Shown: one piece after another, positions 9,701-20,224 of the stretch | Numbering within the stretch: the first letter of the stretch is position 1 | Layout: each line of letters begins with the position of its first letter | Assembly: GCF_019655055.1 (NCBI RefSeq) | Contig: NZ_BPFA01000004.1 | Span: forward strand, 1 to 64,000 | DNA length: 64,000 bases | Direction of reading: 5' to 3' | Source of the DNA: Shewanella sp. MBTL60-112-B2 | GTDB lineage: Bacteria > Pseudomonadota > Gammaproteobacteria > Enterobacterales > Shewanellaceae | The notes under the pieces: model-generated | Told to the model about the DNA's origin: nothing | Databases searched by the model: none | What the model saw: only the letters and a program-made list of their open reading frames with translations | Position numbers and translations under genes: made by a program

Positions 9701-10501
9701 ATGAAAGGAATACTATTACTGCTAAGCAGCGTGCTGCTGTTGACGGGCTGTGCAACCACACAATCGCCGACGGGCCGTGGACAAACTCTGCTGTTTTCTC
9801 AACAAGAGATGACAGAACTCGGTGATTCTTCTTTTGCACAGATAAAGCAGCAAGAGCAGGCTAGCCAAGATAAAGCGGTAAACAGCTATGTTAACTGCGT
9901 CGCCAATAGAATTACTCGGGCATTACCGGATCAAAGCTTACCCTGGGAAGTGGTGGTGTTTGAGTCCGAGCAAGTTAACGCCTTTGCCCTGCCAGGTGGC
10001 CATATCGGTGTATACACCGGCTTGCTTGACGTCGCGGTGACTGCAGACCAACTTGCCACTGTTATTGGTCATGAAGTGGCACATGTTCTGGCCAATCACA
10101 GCAATGAGCAGGTATCAAGGGCGCAAATGACAGGCGCAGGTATGCAACTAGCCGACTTAGCCTTAGGTGCAGGCGGGATTGCAGATAAAGAGTTGTACAT
10201 GGCGGCATTAGGTTTAGGCGTGCAGGTGGGCTACATCTTACCTTATGGTCGCAGCCAAGAATCTGAAGCCGACGTTATCGGTGTAGAGCTGATGGCAAAA
10301 GCAGGTTTTGATCCGGCTGCGAGCGTAGACCTGTGGAAAAACATGTCAAAGGCCGGTGGAGAGCAGGGACCAGAGCTACTTTCTACGCATCCATCACACG
10401 GACAACGCATCGCACAATTGCAACAAATGCAGGCTAAAGCACAGCCTTTATATCAAGCAAATAAACCGAGTGTGAAAAATACTTGCCAAAGGCCAAAATA
10501 G
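9701..10501 (+). CDS. M48-family metalloprotease, lipoprotein (LoiP-like)
   Basis: A 266-residue envelope zinc protease. The signal peptide ends in the lipobox LLTGC with the lipidated Cys at 17, so it is anchored in a membrane, probably the outer one (residue +2 is Ala, not Asp). The zinc site is HEVAH (H124, E125, H128), and the third ligand lies in ESEAD (187-191), the M48 pattern. E. coli LoiP/YggG has the same layout and cleaves damaged envelope proteins, so quality control in the periplasm is likely. It follows the dnaJ terminator and precedes fklB by 82 bases. I leave the symbol empty because several M48 lipoproteins share this form. Confidence 0.85.
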   Translation: MKGILLLLSSVLLLTGCATTQSPTGRGQTLLFSQQEMTELGDSSFAQIKQQEQASQDKAVNSYVNCVANRITRALPDQSLPWEVVVFESEQVNAFALPGGHIGVYTGLLDVAVTADQLATVIGHEVAHVLANHSNEQVSRAQMTGAGMQLADLALGAGGIADKELYMAALGLGVQVGYILPYGRSQESEADVIGVELMAKAGFDPAASVDLWKNMSKAGGEQGPELLSTHPSHGQRIAQLQQMQAKAQPLYQANKPSVKNTCQRPK

Positions 10502-10583
10502 CTACAGTTTTTAGGGCAATATCACAGAAATTATGATAAAGTTCGGCGCGAAAATTCATTGAATCATTGAGAGTACAATCATT

Positions 10584-11201
10584 ATGTCTGATAAGTTCAG
10601 TACAATTGAAGGTCAAGCAAGCTACGGTGTTGGTCGTCAACTAGGTGAGCAACTAGCCGCTAACTCGTTTGAAGGTATCGATATTTCTGCTGTTCAATTG
10701 GGTCTATCTGACGCATTCGAAGGTAAAGAAAGCGTTGTATCTATGCAAGATATGCAAATTGCATTCACTGAAATCAGCCAACGTATCCAGAAAGTTCAAG
10801 AAGCTGCTGCAGCTGCTGCATCTGAAGAAGGTGATAAGTACCTTGCAGACAATGGCGCACGTGAAGGCGTTGTAACTTTGGATTCAGGTCTACAATACGA
10901 AATCATTACTGAAGGTAATGGTGACAAGCCTGGTTACGACTCTACAGTACGTACTCACTACCACGGTACTTTCATCTCTGGTGACGTATTCGATAGCTCT
11001 GTTGCTCGTGGTGAGCCAGCTGAATTCCCAGTTTCAGGCGTTATCGCTGGTTGGACTGAAGCACTACAACTTATGCCTACAGGTTCTAAGTGGAGACTGT
11101 TCGTACCACAGCACCTAGCATACGGTGAGCGTGGCGCTGGCGCTGCGATCCCACCATATTCAACTTTGGTATTCGAAGTTGAGTTATTAGATATTCTCTA
11201 A
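10584..11201 (+). CDS. fklB: FKBP-type peptidyl-prolyl isomerase
   Basis: A 205-residue protein with no signal peptide, so cytoplasmic. It closely resembles E. coli FklB (206 residues). An N-terminal helical dimerisation domain begins TIEGQASYGVGRQLGEQL, with an alanine-rich helix around residues 75-85. The C-terminal FKBP domain (about 98-205) contains VFDSSVARGEPAEFPV, VIAGWTEALQLMPTGSKW and AYGERGAGAAIPP. It catalyses cis-trans isomerisation at proline. It has its own terminator at 11210-11241. Confidence 0.93.
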   Translation: MSDKFSTIEGQASYGVGRQLGEQLAANSFEGIDISAVQLGLSDAFEGKESVVSMQDMQIAFTEISQRIQKVQEAAAAAASEEGDKYLADNGAREGVVTLDSGLQYEIITEGNGDKPGYDSTVRTHYHGTFISGDVFDSSVARGEPAEFPVSGVIAGWTEALQLMPTGSKWRLFVPQHLAYGERGAGAAIPPYSTLVFEVELLDIL

Positions 11202-11209
11202 TAAACATA

Positions 11210-11241
11210 ATAAGCCTAAGTTAATACTTAGGCTTTTTTTT
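11210..11241 (+). terminator. Intrinsic terminator of fklB
   Basis: Stem AAGCCTAAG (11212-11220) / CTTAGGCTT (11227-11235), then T7. Confidence 0.92.
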
Positions 11242-11243
11242 GA

Positions 11244-12080
<837 letters not shown>

Positions 12081-12085
12081 TTATT

Positions 12086-12112
12086 TAAAACCGCTATTAG
12101 CGGTTTTTTTTT
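12086..12112 (+). terminator. Intrinsic terminator of dapB
   Basis: Stem AAACCGC (12088-12094) / GCGGTTT (12100-12106), then a long T run. Confidence 0.9.
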
Positions 12113-12281
12113 GCTAAAAAATTTTTTTGACAAATTTCTTATCTGTACTATGGACAGGTTTTGGTTTTACATATAAAATCGGCGGAATTTGTCAAAATTT
12201 TGCATTTTAGCGAAAGTTGGTATTTTAAAAACATATAAAAAACAATTAATTTCAATGATTTGGCTCTTTCCGGAGGTCGCG

Positions 12282-13427
12282 TTGACAAAGTCTGCCTTAC
12301 TCGTACTTGAAGATGGAACAATTTTTTCTGGCACTGCAATTGGTGCTGAAGGGATGTCTGTTGGTGAAGTAGTATTTAACACTTCAATGACTGGTTACCA
12401 AGAAATTTTGACTGATCCATCATATTCACGTCAAATGGTCACCCTCACTTATCCACATATTGGTAATACTGGTACCAATGAAGAAGATACAGAATCTGAT
12501 TCTGTTCATGCTTGTGGCCTTATCATTCGAGACTTGCCATTAGTGGCAAGTAACTTTCGAAATCAGCAATCTTTAAGCGATTATTTGATCGCTAACAACG
12601 TTGTTGGCATTGCTGATATCGATACTCGTAAATTAACTCGTATCCTACGTGAAAAAGGCGCCCAAGCCGGTTGCATCATGGTTGGTGATTTAGATGAAGC
12701 TAAAGCGCTAGCTGCAGCTAAAGCCTTCCCTGGTCTTAAAGGCATGGATTTAGCTAAAGAAGTCACCACAAACGAAACATACTCATGGCGCAGCGGTAGC
12801 TGGCGTTTAGTTGGCGGTTTGCCATCTGACACTCCTGAAGCTGAGCTTAAGTATAAAGTGGTCGCCTACGACTATGGTGTTAAGCGCAACATCCTACGTA
12901 TGTTGGTTGACCGCGGTTGTGATGTGACTGTGGTACCTGCACAAACTCCTGCGAGCGAAGTGCTTGCAATGAATCCTGATGGGGTTTTCCTATCGAACGG
13001 TCCTGGTGACCCAGAGCCATGTGATTATGCTATTGCTGCAATCCAAGAGATCTTAAAAACAGACATTCCTGTTTTTGGTATCTGTTTGGGTCACCAGTTA
13101 CTAGCGCTAGCTTCAGGTGCTAAAACACTGAAAATGAAGTTCGGTCACCATGGTGCTAACCACCCAGTGAGCAATATCGAGCAAGGTAATGTGATGATCA
13201 CCAGCCAAAACCACGGTTTTGCCGCTGATGAAGCAACTTTACCAGCCAACATTAAAGTGACTCACAAGTCACTGTTTGATGGCTCTTTGCAAGGTATTCA
13301 CCTAACTGATAAGCCTGCATTTAGTTTCCAAGGCCACCCAGAGGCGAGCCCTGGACCACACGATGCTGCGCCATTATTCAATCACTTCATCGATTTGATT
13401 GAGTTGTACCGTAAAAACGCCAAGTAG
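12282..13427 (+). CDS. carA: Carbamoyl-phosphate synthase, small subunit
   Basis: Glutamine amidotransferase subunit that supplies ammonia to CarB for carbamoyl phosphate, used for arginine and pyrimidines. I place the start at TTG 12282: CGGAGG (12271-12276) sits 5 bases upstream, and the product ([12 protein letters not shown]...) then has 381 residues against 382 in E. coli. The upstream open frame (from 12189) is not conserved sequence. The N-terminal domain is followed by a class I amidotransferase domain with the nucleophile in FGICLGHQL and the His-Glu pair near [10 protein letters not shown]. carB follows after 27 bases. The AT-rich leader probably carries promoters and possibly ArgR/purine control, which I could not confirm. 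Confidence 0.97.
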   Translation: MTKSALLVLEDGTIFSGTAIGAEGMSVGEVVFNTSMTGYQEILTDPSYSRQMVTLTYPHIGNTGTNEEDTESDSVHACGLIIRDLPLVASNFRNQQSLSDYLIANNVVGIADIDTRKLTRILREKGAQAGCIMVGDLDEAKALAAAKAFPGLKGMDLAKEVTTNETYSWRSGSWRLVGGLPSDTPEAELKYKVVAYDYGVKRNILRMLVDRGCDVTVVPAQTPASEVLAMNPDGVFLSNGPGDPEPCDYAIAAIQEILKTDIPVFGICLGHQLLALASGAKTLKMKFGHHGANHPVSNIEQGNVMITSQNHGFAADEATLPANIKVTHKSLFDGSLQGIHLTDKPAFSFQGHPEASPGPHDAAPLFNHFIDLIELYRKNAK

Positions 13428-13454
13428 TAAATTCACCGGGAGAAGATTTAAGCA

Positions 13455-16400
13455 ATGCCAAAACGTACAGATATAAAGAGTATTCTTATCCTAGGTGCTG
13501 GACCAATTGTAATTGGTCAAGCCTGTGAGTTTGACTACTCAGGCGCCCAAGCCTGTAAAGCCCTACGCGAAGAAGGCTACCGAGTTATTCTAGTTAACTC
13601 GAACCCTGCAACGATTATGACTGACCCTGAGATGGCCGATGCAACATACATCGAACCCATTCACTGGGAAGTAGTACGTAACATTATTGCTAAAGAGCGT
13701 CCTGACGCAATTTTGCCAACAATGGGCGGCCAGACTGCACTTAACTGTGCACTTGAGCTTGAAAGCCGCGGCGTACTTAAAGAATTTAATGTTGATATGA
13801 TTGGCGCTACAGCCGATGCAATCGACAAAGCGGAAGACCGTAGCCGTTTCGACAAGGCAATGAAGTCAATTGGCCTTGAGTGTCCACGTGCGGGTATTGC
13901 TCACACAATGGAAGAAGCTTACGGCGTATTAGACCAAGTGGGCTTCCCATGTATTATTCGTCCGTCTTTCACCATGGGTGGCAGCGGCGGCGGTATCGCT
14001 TATAACAAAGAAGAGTTTGAGGATATCTGTTCTCAAGGTCTTGATTTGTCACCGACCAACGAACTACTTATCGACGAATCTTTGATTGGTTGGAAAGAGT
14101 ACGAAATGGAAGTGGTACGTGACCGCAACGATAACTGTATTATCGTTTGTGCAATCGAAAACTTCGACCCAATGGGCGTGCACACTGGTGACTCAATCAC
14201 TGTTGCACCAGCACAAACACTAACCGATAAAGAATACCAGTTGATGCGTAATGCATCACTTGCAGTATTGCGTGAGATTGGTGTTGAAACCGGCGGTTCA
14301 AACGTACAGTTTGGTATCAACCCGAAAGACGGCCGTATGGTTATCATCGAGATGAACCCACGTGTTTCACGTTCATCTGCGCTAGCGTCAAAAGCAACCG
14401 GTTTCCCGATTGCTAAAATTGCCGCTAAGCTAGCAGTAGGCTTCACTCTTGATGAGCTTAGTAACGACATTACTGGCGGTGCAACACCAGCATCATTTGA
14501 GCCTGCAATCGATTACGTTGTGACTAAAATTCCTCGTTTTAACTTCGAGAAATTTGCTGGCGCAAACGACCGCCTAACGACACAGATGAAGTCTGTGGGT
14601 GAAGTGATGGCGATTGGCCGTACATTCCAAGAGTCACTGCAAAAAGCCCTTCGCGGCCTTGAAGTTGGCAAGAATGGTTTGTGTCCACAAATCGACTTGG
14701 CAGATCCTGAAGCATTAACTCGCATTCGTCATGAGCTTAAAGAGCCAGGCGCAGAGCGTATTTGGTATATTGCCGATGCATTCCGTGCAGGTCTTTCTGT
14801 TGAAGATATCTTTGGTCTAACCAACATCGACCCTTGGTTCCTTGTACAGCTTGAAGACTTGCTTAAGTCTGAAGCAGACGTTGCTGAAGCTGGCCTTGCT
14901 GGTTTGAACGAGGATTTCTTACGTAAGCTTAAACGCAAAGGTTTTGCAGATTCGCGTCTAGCTGCACTTGCAGGTGTAAGCGAAACAGAAGTGCGTAAGC
15001 TACGTACTCGTTTTGAAATCCACCCAGTGTATAAGCGCGTTGATACTTGTGCTGCTGAGTTCTCAACTGACACGGCTTACATGTACTCTACTTATGAAGA
15101 AGAGTGTGAAGCTAACCCGTCGAACCGTGACAAGATCATGGTACTAGGTGGTGGTCCAAACCGTATTGGTCAAGGTATTGAGTTCGATTACTGCTGTGTA
15201 CACGCGGCGTTAGCGCTACGTGAAGACGGCTATGAAACCATCATGGTTAACTGTAACCCTGAGACAGTTTCTACCGATTATGACACATCAGATCGCTTGT
15301 ACTTCGAGTCAGTGACATTTGAAGATGTGCTTGAAATCGTTCGTATCGAGAAGCCAAAAGGCGTTATCGTTCAGTACGGTGGTCAAACACCGCTTAAACT
15401 TGCACGTGACCTAGAAGCTGCTGGCGTACCGATTATTGGTACCAGCCCAGATGCAATCGACCGCGCTGAAGACCGTGAGCGTTTCCAGCAAGCGATTCAG
15501 CGATTAGGCATGAAGCAACCTGAAAACGATACTGTAACCACTGTTGAAGGTGCTGTTATCTCTGCAGAACGTATCGGTTATCCGTTAGTTGTTCGTCCAT
15601 CTTATGTACTTGGTGGCCGCGCAATGGAAATCGTATATGACGAGCAGGACTTACGTCGCTATTTTAATGAAGCGGTAAGTGTGTCTAACGCGTCTCCAGT
15701 GCTACTTGACCGTTTCCTAGATAACGCAATTGAAATCGACATCGATGCAGTATGTGATGGCGAAACGGTTGTGATTGGCTCAATCATGGAGCATATCGAG
15801 CAAGCGGGTGTTCACTCTGGTGACTCAGGTTGTTCACTGCCTCCATACAGCCTAAGCCAAGACATTCAAGACCGCATGCGTGAGCAAGTGGGTAAGCTTG
15901 CGATGGAGCTAGGGGTTATTGGTCTAATGAACGTGCAGTTTGCTGTGAAGGATGACGAGATCTATATGATTGAAGTTAACCCTCGTGCAGCGCGTACTGT
16001 ACCATTCGTATCGAAAGCAACAGGCGTGCCATTAGCTAAGATTGCAGCACGTGTGATGGCAGGTCAAAGCCTTAAATCACAGAATTTTACCGAGGAAGTG
16101 ATTCCACCATTCTTCTCTGTAAAAGAAGTGGTCTTGCCATTTAACAAGTTCCCAGGTGTTGACCCACTACTTGGCCCTGAGATGCGCTCAACTGGCGAAG
16201 TCATGGGTGTGGGTGATACGTTTGCTGAAGCCTATGCTAAAGCGCAGCTTGGTGCGACATCTGAAGTACCTAAGTCTGGCCGTGCATTACTATCTGTACG
16301 TAACAGCGATAAGGCTCGCGTAGCTGATTTAGCGGCGCAGTTAATCGCATTAGGTTATGAAATCGATGCAACCCACGGTACTGCAGTTATCTTAGGCGAA

Positions 16401-16676
16401 GCGGGTATTAACCCACGTCTAGTTAACAAGGTACATGAAGGTCGCCCTCATATTCTTGACCGTATTAAGAATGGTGAGTACACCTACATCGTTAACACGA
16501 CTGAAGGTCGCAAGGCGATTGAAGATTCTCGTCAGTTACGTCGTGGTGCACTGCGTTACAAAGTGAACTACACAACGACATTGAATGCTGCCTTTGCAAC
16601 TTGTATGGCTCACTCAGCGGATGACCGTTCGAATGTGACGTCAGTACAAGAACTGCATAAGCGCATTACTAAGTAA
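13455..16676 (+). CDS. carB: Carbamoyl-phosphate synthase, large subunit
   Basis: Makes carbamoyl phosphate from bicarbonate, ammonia and two ATP together with CarA. The 1073 residues equal the E. coli length. Two homologous ATP-grasp halves are visible: the first begins [20 protein letters not shown], the second [20 protein letters not shown] near residue 555. An oligomerisation segment lies between, and the C-terminal MGS-like allosteric domain (about 935-1073) is where ornithine and UMP/IMP act in E. coli. GGGAGAAG precedes the ATG. The carAB operon ends at the terminator at 16694-16724. Confidence 0.98.
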   Translation: MPKRTDIKSILILGAGPIVIGQACEFDYSGAQACKALREEGYRVILVNSNPATIMTDPEMADATYIEPIHWEVVRNIIAKERPDAILPTMGGQTALNCALELESRGVLKEFNVDMIGATADAIDKAEDRSRFDKAMKSIGLECPRAGIAHTMEEAYGVLDQVGFPCIIRPSFTMGGSGGGIAYNKEEFEDICSQGLDLSPTNELLIDESLIGWKEYEMEVVRDRNDNCIIVCAIENFDPMGVHTGDSITVAPAQTLTDKEYQLMRNASLAVLREIGVETGGSNVQFGINPKDGRMVIIEMNPRVSRSSALASKATGFPIAKIAAKLAVGFTLDELSNDITGGATPASFEPAIDYVVTKIPRFNFEKFAGANDRLTTQMKSVGEVMAIGRTFQESLQKALRGLEVGKNGLCPQIDLADPEALTRIRHELKEPGAERIWYIADAFRAGLSVEDIFGLTNIDPWFLVQLEDLLKSEADVAEAGLAGLNEDFLRKLKRKGFADSRLAALAGVSETEVRKLRTRFEIHPVYKRVDTCAAEFSTDTAYMYSTYEEECEANPSNRDKIMVLGGGPNRIGQGIEFDYCCVHAALALREDGYETIMVNCNPETVSTDYDTSDRLYFESVTFEDVLEIVRIEKPKGVIVQYGGQTPLKLARDLEAAGVPIIGTSPDAIDRAEDRERFQQAIQRLGMKQPENDTVTTVEGAVISAERIGYPLVVRPSYVLGGRAMEIVYDEQDLRRYFNEAVSVSNASPVLLDRFLDNAIEIDIDAVCDGETVVIGSIMEHIEQAGVHSGDSGCSLPPYSLSQDIQDRMREQVGKLAMELGVIGLMNVQFAVKDDEIYMIEVNPRAARTVPFVSKATGVPLAKIAARVMAGQSLKSQNFTEEVIPPFFSVKEVVLPFNKFPGVDPLLGPEMRSTGEVMGVGDTFAEAYAKAQLGATSEVPKSGRALLSVRNSDKARVADLAAQLIALGYEIDATHGTAVILGEAGINPRLVNKVHEGRPHILDRIKNGEYTYIVNTTEGRKAIEDSRQLRRGALRYKVNYTTTLNAAFATCMAHSADDRSNVTSVQELHKRITK

Positions 16677-16693
16677 GTTAAGCGAAGCTTGAA

Positions 16694-16724
16694 TAAAAAG
16701 GCCGCTAATTAGCGGCCTTTTTTA
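16694..16724 (+). terminator. Intrinsic terminator of carAB
   Basis: Stem AAGGCCGC (16698-16705) / GCGGCCTT (16712-16719), then T6. The remaining bases up to 17005 hold no gene I can see. Confidence 0.92.
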
Positions 16725-17005
16725 TTGTTTAACGCTAATCGCTGCGATAGAGCAGACATTAAATAAATATTTATGCTGCTTTGCTAGCAACTCTGTAGAA
16801 GGTTGAGTAAGCTCTACTGTCTTGTATCGCCATTTGAATCAAATACAGTATGACTAGCTTGAGTGCTAGATCGCGAGCAAGTACAGATTAAGGTGCATCG
16901 ATTGCCCTCTACGTTTACAATAACGTAATTCCACCAGATTTTACCTTCTCAATTTTTAATGTTGAGTAAGGCCTGCTTTTGTTTTAAAGGAGACGAAAGA
17001 AGCTT

Positions 17006-17482
17006 ATGAGTACGGTTCCAATGACCATTGTCGGTGCTGCACAGCTGCGCAAAGAATTAGATCACCTTAAATTTGAGCGTCGTCCAAAGATTGCAGAAGC
17101 AATTGGCGAAGCGCGCGAATTAGGCGACTTAAAAGAAAATGCTGAATATCACGCTGCCCGTGAAGAGCAAGGTTTATGTGAAGCGCGCGTGCGAGATATT
17201 GAAGGTAAGCTATCTCACGCACAAATCATCGATGTGACCACTATGGCTAACAATGGCCGTGTAATCTTCGGTTCTACAGTTACCATTTTAAATGTTGATA
17301 CAGAAGAAGAAGTGACGTATCGCATTGTGGGTGAAGATGAAGCTAACATCAGAGAAAACCTGTTGTCAGTGAGCTCACCAATTGCCCGTGGACTGATTGG
17401 TAAGAGTCTTGATGACGAGATCTCAATTGTAACGCCAGGTGGCACTAACGATTTTGAAATTATCAAAGTTGAATATATCTAA
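17006..17482 (+). CDS. greA: Transcript cleavage factor GreA
   Basis: Binds RNA polymerase in the secondary channel and stimulates cleavage of backtracked RNA. At 158 residues it equals E. coli GreA. The N-terminal coiled coil (about 8-75) contains the acidic tip and the signature [18 protein letters not shown]. The C-terminal globular FKBP-like domain includes [18 protein letters not shown] sequence. AAAGGAG precedes the ATG by about 10 bases. A single gene with its own terminator, next to the secDF locus. Confidence 0.98.
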   Translation: MSTVPMTIVGAAQLRKELDHLKFERRPKIAEAIGEARELGDLKENAEYHAAREEQGLCEARVRDIEGKLSHAQIIDVTTMANNGRVIFGSTVTILNVDTEEEVTYRIVGEDEANIRENLLSVSSPIARGLIGKSLDDEISIVTPGGTNDFEIIKVEYI

Positions 17483-17498
17483 CCCTTGGGTGAGGTAA

Positions 17499-17527
17499 AT
17501 AAAGCCGCTTTTTGCGGCTTTATTTTT
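17499..17527 (+). terminator. Intrinsic terminator of greA
   Basis: Stem AAGCCGC (17502-17508) / GCGGCTT (17514-17520), then a T-rich tail. Confidence 0.9.
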
Positions 17528-17611
17528 GTAGAATGCATTTAAAAGGTTTGTGTCTGCCTCATACACTGTTTAGTATATAAATCGCAAACGAGACATTTAT
17601 TAGGAAGTTAA

Positions 17612-18112
17612 GTGCAGTTATTGGTACGTTTTGGATTCATTTTGTTATTCATAGGGGGATTATTTCTCACGCCTATGTGTGCAAATGCGTCTGAGCAAAA
17701 CCAAGCTCATGTAGATACATGGGCGGCTACACAGGTAAGTGACCAGCAACAAAGCGGAGTGTTGGCGGTGGCGGACATGTCGCCTGTGCTAAACATTTCT
17801 AATGTCAATTCGGTCACCCTAAAAGATAATCATGCCCAGAAGCGGCAAAGTAATGATTCTGAGTATGCCCCGTTAGTTTCTCAACGTTTTGTGAGCTTCT
17901 CGCAGCACGATCTACAGCAAACACGTCCCGATTATCTACTTGCATTTGAATTTGTGTCACCAGCGGTGCCTTCTTTAACCGTAGGATATCGCATGGATTT
18001 TGTGCCAGCCCTTGATTGGTTGCTACATATCAAAAGTGCCTCCCATCGACTCAGCGCATGGAAAGAGTCCAACCTTCTCTATCGTTTCTCTCAAGCTCGC
18101 TCAATTAGTTAA
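17612..18112 (+). CDS. VemP-like secreted arrest peptide upstream of secDF
   Basis: A 166-residue protein starting at GTG behind TAGGAAG. A clear Sec signal peptide (about 1-27, cleavage near ANA-SE) precedes a low-conservation hydrophilic middle. The last 22 residues begin HRLSAWKESN. From memory, the arrest motif of Vibrio alginolyticus VemP (159 residues) has the same order His-Arg-x-Ser-x-Trp-Lys-Glu-x-Asn, with H138, W143 and K144. Here these are H145, W150 and K151, a constant offset of 7, and total length is also 7 longer. VemP stalls its own ribosome near Q156 until exported, which raises translation of secDF2. The position just before secD fits the same job. The VemP positions are recalled, not aligned; arrest itself is inferred. 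Confidence 0.72.
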   Translation: MQLLVRFGFILLFIGGLFLTPMCANASEQNQAHVDTWAATQVSDQQQSGVLAVADMSPVLNISNVNSVTLKDNHAQKRQSNDSEYAPLVSQRFVSFSQHDLQQTRPDYLLAFEFVSPAVPSLTVGYRMDFVPALDWLLHIKSASHRLSAWKESNLLYRFSQARSIS

Positions 18113-18118
18113 GTCCCA

Positions 18119-18136
18119 TAAGCCTATTTAGGCTTA
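18119..18136 (+). other. Hairpin just after the VemP-like gene
   Basis: TAAGCCT (18119-18125) / AGGCTTA (18130-18136), 4-base loop, starting 6 bases after the stop codon. No T run follows, so it is not a standard terminator. It would lie at the front edge of a ribosome stalled near the C-terminus of the upstream peptide. Confidence 0.5.
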
Positions 18137-18267
18137 CCTATCGACAATCCTTTACCTGTTAGAAGTTTAAACTGCACGCTTGGTCTTGTGGTTATTTTCT
18201 TTAATTCTCTTCATACGCAGCTTTTTGCGTTGAGGGACAAGTAACGGATCGCATACCGTTCAAGCCT

Positions 18268-18406
18268 CTTTTTTGCTGGCTCAAAACTGTTGCTGCGCTC
18301 GATAGCGATTACCGCGATGTTGCTCTGGCTCTGCTCACCTTTACGGGTTTGAAGCAAAAGCTTGCAAGTCATTATCGCGTTCTAGGTACTTTAAAGAGCA
18401 AAAAAG
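18268..18406 (+). promoter_or_regulatory. Long-range pairing that could mask the secD start
   Basis: CTTTTTTGCT at 18268-18277 is exactly complementary to AGCAAAAAAG at 18397-18406, which ends 2 bases before the secD ATG at 18409 and overlaps the weak purine-rich ribosome site. Between the arms, CGCGAT (18313-18318) can pair with ATCGCG (18374-18379), and AAGC/GCTT (18352-18355/18360-18363) forms a small hairpin. In Vibrio a stem-loop hides the secD2 ribosome site until VemP stalls. Whether this structure forms is inferred. Confidence 0.5.
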
Positions 18407-18408
18407 TT

Positions 18409-20223
18409 ATGAGAGAACAGAAAAATACAACTATTTTAAACCACTACTCAGCATGGAAGTATGTATTGCTAGTGGTCACTATCATCATCATGTTGTTTAG
18501 CGCACTGCCGACTTTTTATGGCGAGGATGCCGCAGTTCAGATCAGTAAAGAAGCGGGTTTAAAGGTGAACGCATTAGCGCTTCACCAGTTACTGATTTCC
18601 CAAGGTGTCAAGGTTAAGCGTATCGATCAATCTGCAGGGCAGACCCTGATTGTGATAGATGATAATTCACAGCAGAGTCAGCTTAAAACTTTGCTTAGCA
18701 ACCAGGTTAAAGATCCTACCGAGCTCACTCTAACCTTAGCGCCAGCAGCGCCAAACTGGTTATTATCTCTCGGTTTCTCGCCGATTAAGCTAGGGCTTGA
18801 TCTGCGTGGTGGAGTACAGTTTTTGCTGGATGTTGAAATTGAGCCTGTCTATAAACTGCAATACAACACCTTTATTGAGTCGATAAGGCAGTTTGTACGT
18901 CAAGAGTCTTTATATGGTGTGACAGTGCAGCAGCAAGTCGATGGCAATGTGCAAATTTCGACCAAAGAACTCGAACAAAGAGCAGCTGTTAGGCAGTTTA
19001 TCAATAAACAGTATCCTAATTGGCAAATGTCTAACTCAGGTGAGCAGTCTTTGAGTGTTGCTCTGACTGAGGCTGAGAAGATTAATATTCGTGACCTCAC
19101 CGTTAAACAAAACCTGCAAATTATGCGTAGCCGTATTGAACAACTTGGGATAACTGAAGCTGTGGTTCAGCGTCAAGGTGAGCACCGCATCCGTATCGAA
19201 CTGCCAGGTGTTCAGGATCCTGCAGCGGCTAAGTCTGTGATTGGCGCAACTGCAAGCCTCGCGTTTTATCAGGTGCTGCAGCCGGGCTCTGTCAACGCAA
19301 AGACACTTAAAGATGAGCAGGATAAGCCTGTTTATGTTGCTAGACGCCCAGTTTTAGGTGGCGAGCATATTGTTGATGCCAGAGCATCACTAGGTGAAAT
19401 GGGCTTACCTGAAGTGGTTATTCACCTTGATCGCGATGGCGGCGGCATGATGTCTGACTTTTCTCGCGACAATATTGGTAAGCCTATGGCAACTTCATAC
19501 AGCGAATACAGCCGTGATGATAAAGGCCAGATCCGACAGACCACAGAGGTGATTAGTGTCGCGACCATTCAAGCACAACTGGGCGACCGCTTTAGTATCA
19601 CTGGTGCAGGCAATTACGCCGAAGCGCAGCAATTAGCGTTATTGCTCAGAGCGGGGTCTATGACAGCGCCAGTGACCATAGTAGAAGAGCGCACTATTGG
19701 CCCAAGTCTTGGCGAAGAAAATATTACTAATGGTTTTTCAGCGCTCGCTTTAGGTATGGGCGTGACCTTGTTATTTATGGGACTGTGGTATCGCCGTTTA
19801 GGTTGGATAGCCAATGTGGCGTTGGTGGCCAATATGATTTTAATTTTTGGCTTGATGGCGTTAATTCCCGGCGCAGTTTTAACTTTGCCAGGTATTGCTG
19901 GGTTAGTGCTTACTGTGGGTATGGCCGTTGATACTAACGTACTTATCTTTGAGCGAATAAAAGACAAGCTTAAAGAAGGCAGAAGTTTTGCCCACGCGAT
20001 TGATAGAGGTTTTGACAGTGCGTTTTCAACCATTGTTGACGCTAACTTTACCACCATGATCACAGCTGTAGTGCTATATGCCATTGGTAATGGGCCTATC
20101 CAAGGGTTTGCTTTAACTCTAGGTCTTGGTTTGTTGACCAGCATGTTTACCGGGATATTTGCGTCTCGTGCGCTAGTTAACTGGGTATATGGTCGTGATT
20201 TTAGTCGTAACGTGAAGGTGTAA
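18409..20223 (+). CDS. secD: Protein-export membrane protein SecD (auxiliary copy likely)
   Basis: With SecF it uses the ion gradient to pull exported proteins from the SecYEG channel on the periplasmic side. I choose ATG 18409 (604 residues; E. coli 615). The frame extends to TTG 18349, but conserved sequence only begins at ILNHYSAWKYVLL. One N-terminal membrane segment is followed by a large periplasmic domain starting after LGLDLRGGVQFLLDVE, then five C-terminal segments with AVDTNVLIFERIKDKL; its Asp is the conserved ion-relay residue. secF follows after 1 base. The usual neighbours tgt and yajC are absent, so this is probably a second SecDF set, here behind a VemP-like gene. Confidence 0.93.
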   Translation: MREQKNTTILNHYSAWKYVLLVVTIIIMLFSALPTFYGEDAAVQISKEAGLKVNALALHQLLISQGVKVKRIDQSAGQTLIVIDDNSQQSQLKTLLSNQVKDPTELTLTLAPAAPNWLLSLGFSPIKLGLDLRGGVQFLLDVEIEPVYKLQYNTFIESIRQFVRQESLYGVTVQQQVDGNVQISTKELEQRAAVRQFINKQYPNWQMSNSGEQSLSVALTEAEKINIRDLTVKQNLQIMRSRIEQLGITEAVVQRQGEHRIRIELPGVQDPAAAKSVIGATASLAFYQVLQPGSVNAKTLKDEQDKPVYVARRPVLGGEHIVDARASLGEMGLPEVVIHLDRDGGGMMSDFSRDNIGKPMATSYSEYSRDDKGQIRQTTEVISVATIQAQLGDRFSITGAGNYAEAQQLALLLRAGSMTAPVTIVEERTIGPSLGEENITNGFSALALGMGVTLLFMGLWYRRLGWIANVALVANMILIFGLMALIPGAVLTLPGIAGLVLTVGMAVDTNVLIFERIKDKLKEGRSFAHAIDRGFDSAFSTIVDANFTTMITAVVLYAIGNGPIQGFALTLGLGLLTSMFTGIFASRALVNWVYGRDFSRNVKV

Positions 20224-20224
20224 T

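Noticed and set aside
12127..12154. TTGACA promoter before carA
   Set aside because: The -35 box is perfect, but no acceptable -10 box lies at 16-18 bases; left as unproven.
12189..12281. Extended N-terminus of carA
   Set aside because: The extra 31 codons are AT-rich leader; the conserved protein begins at TTG 12282 with a perfectly spaced CGGAGG.
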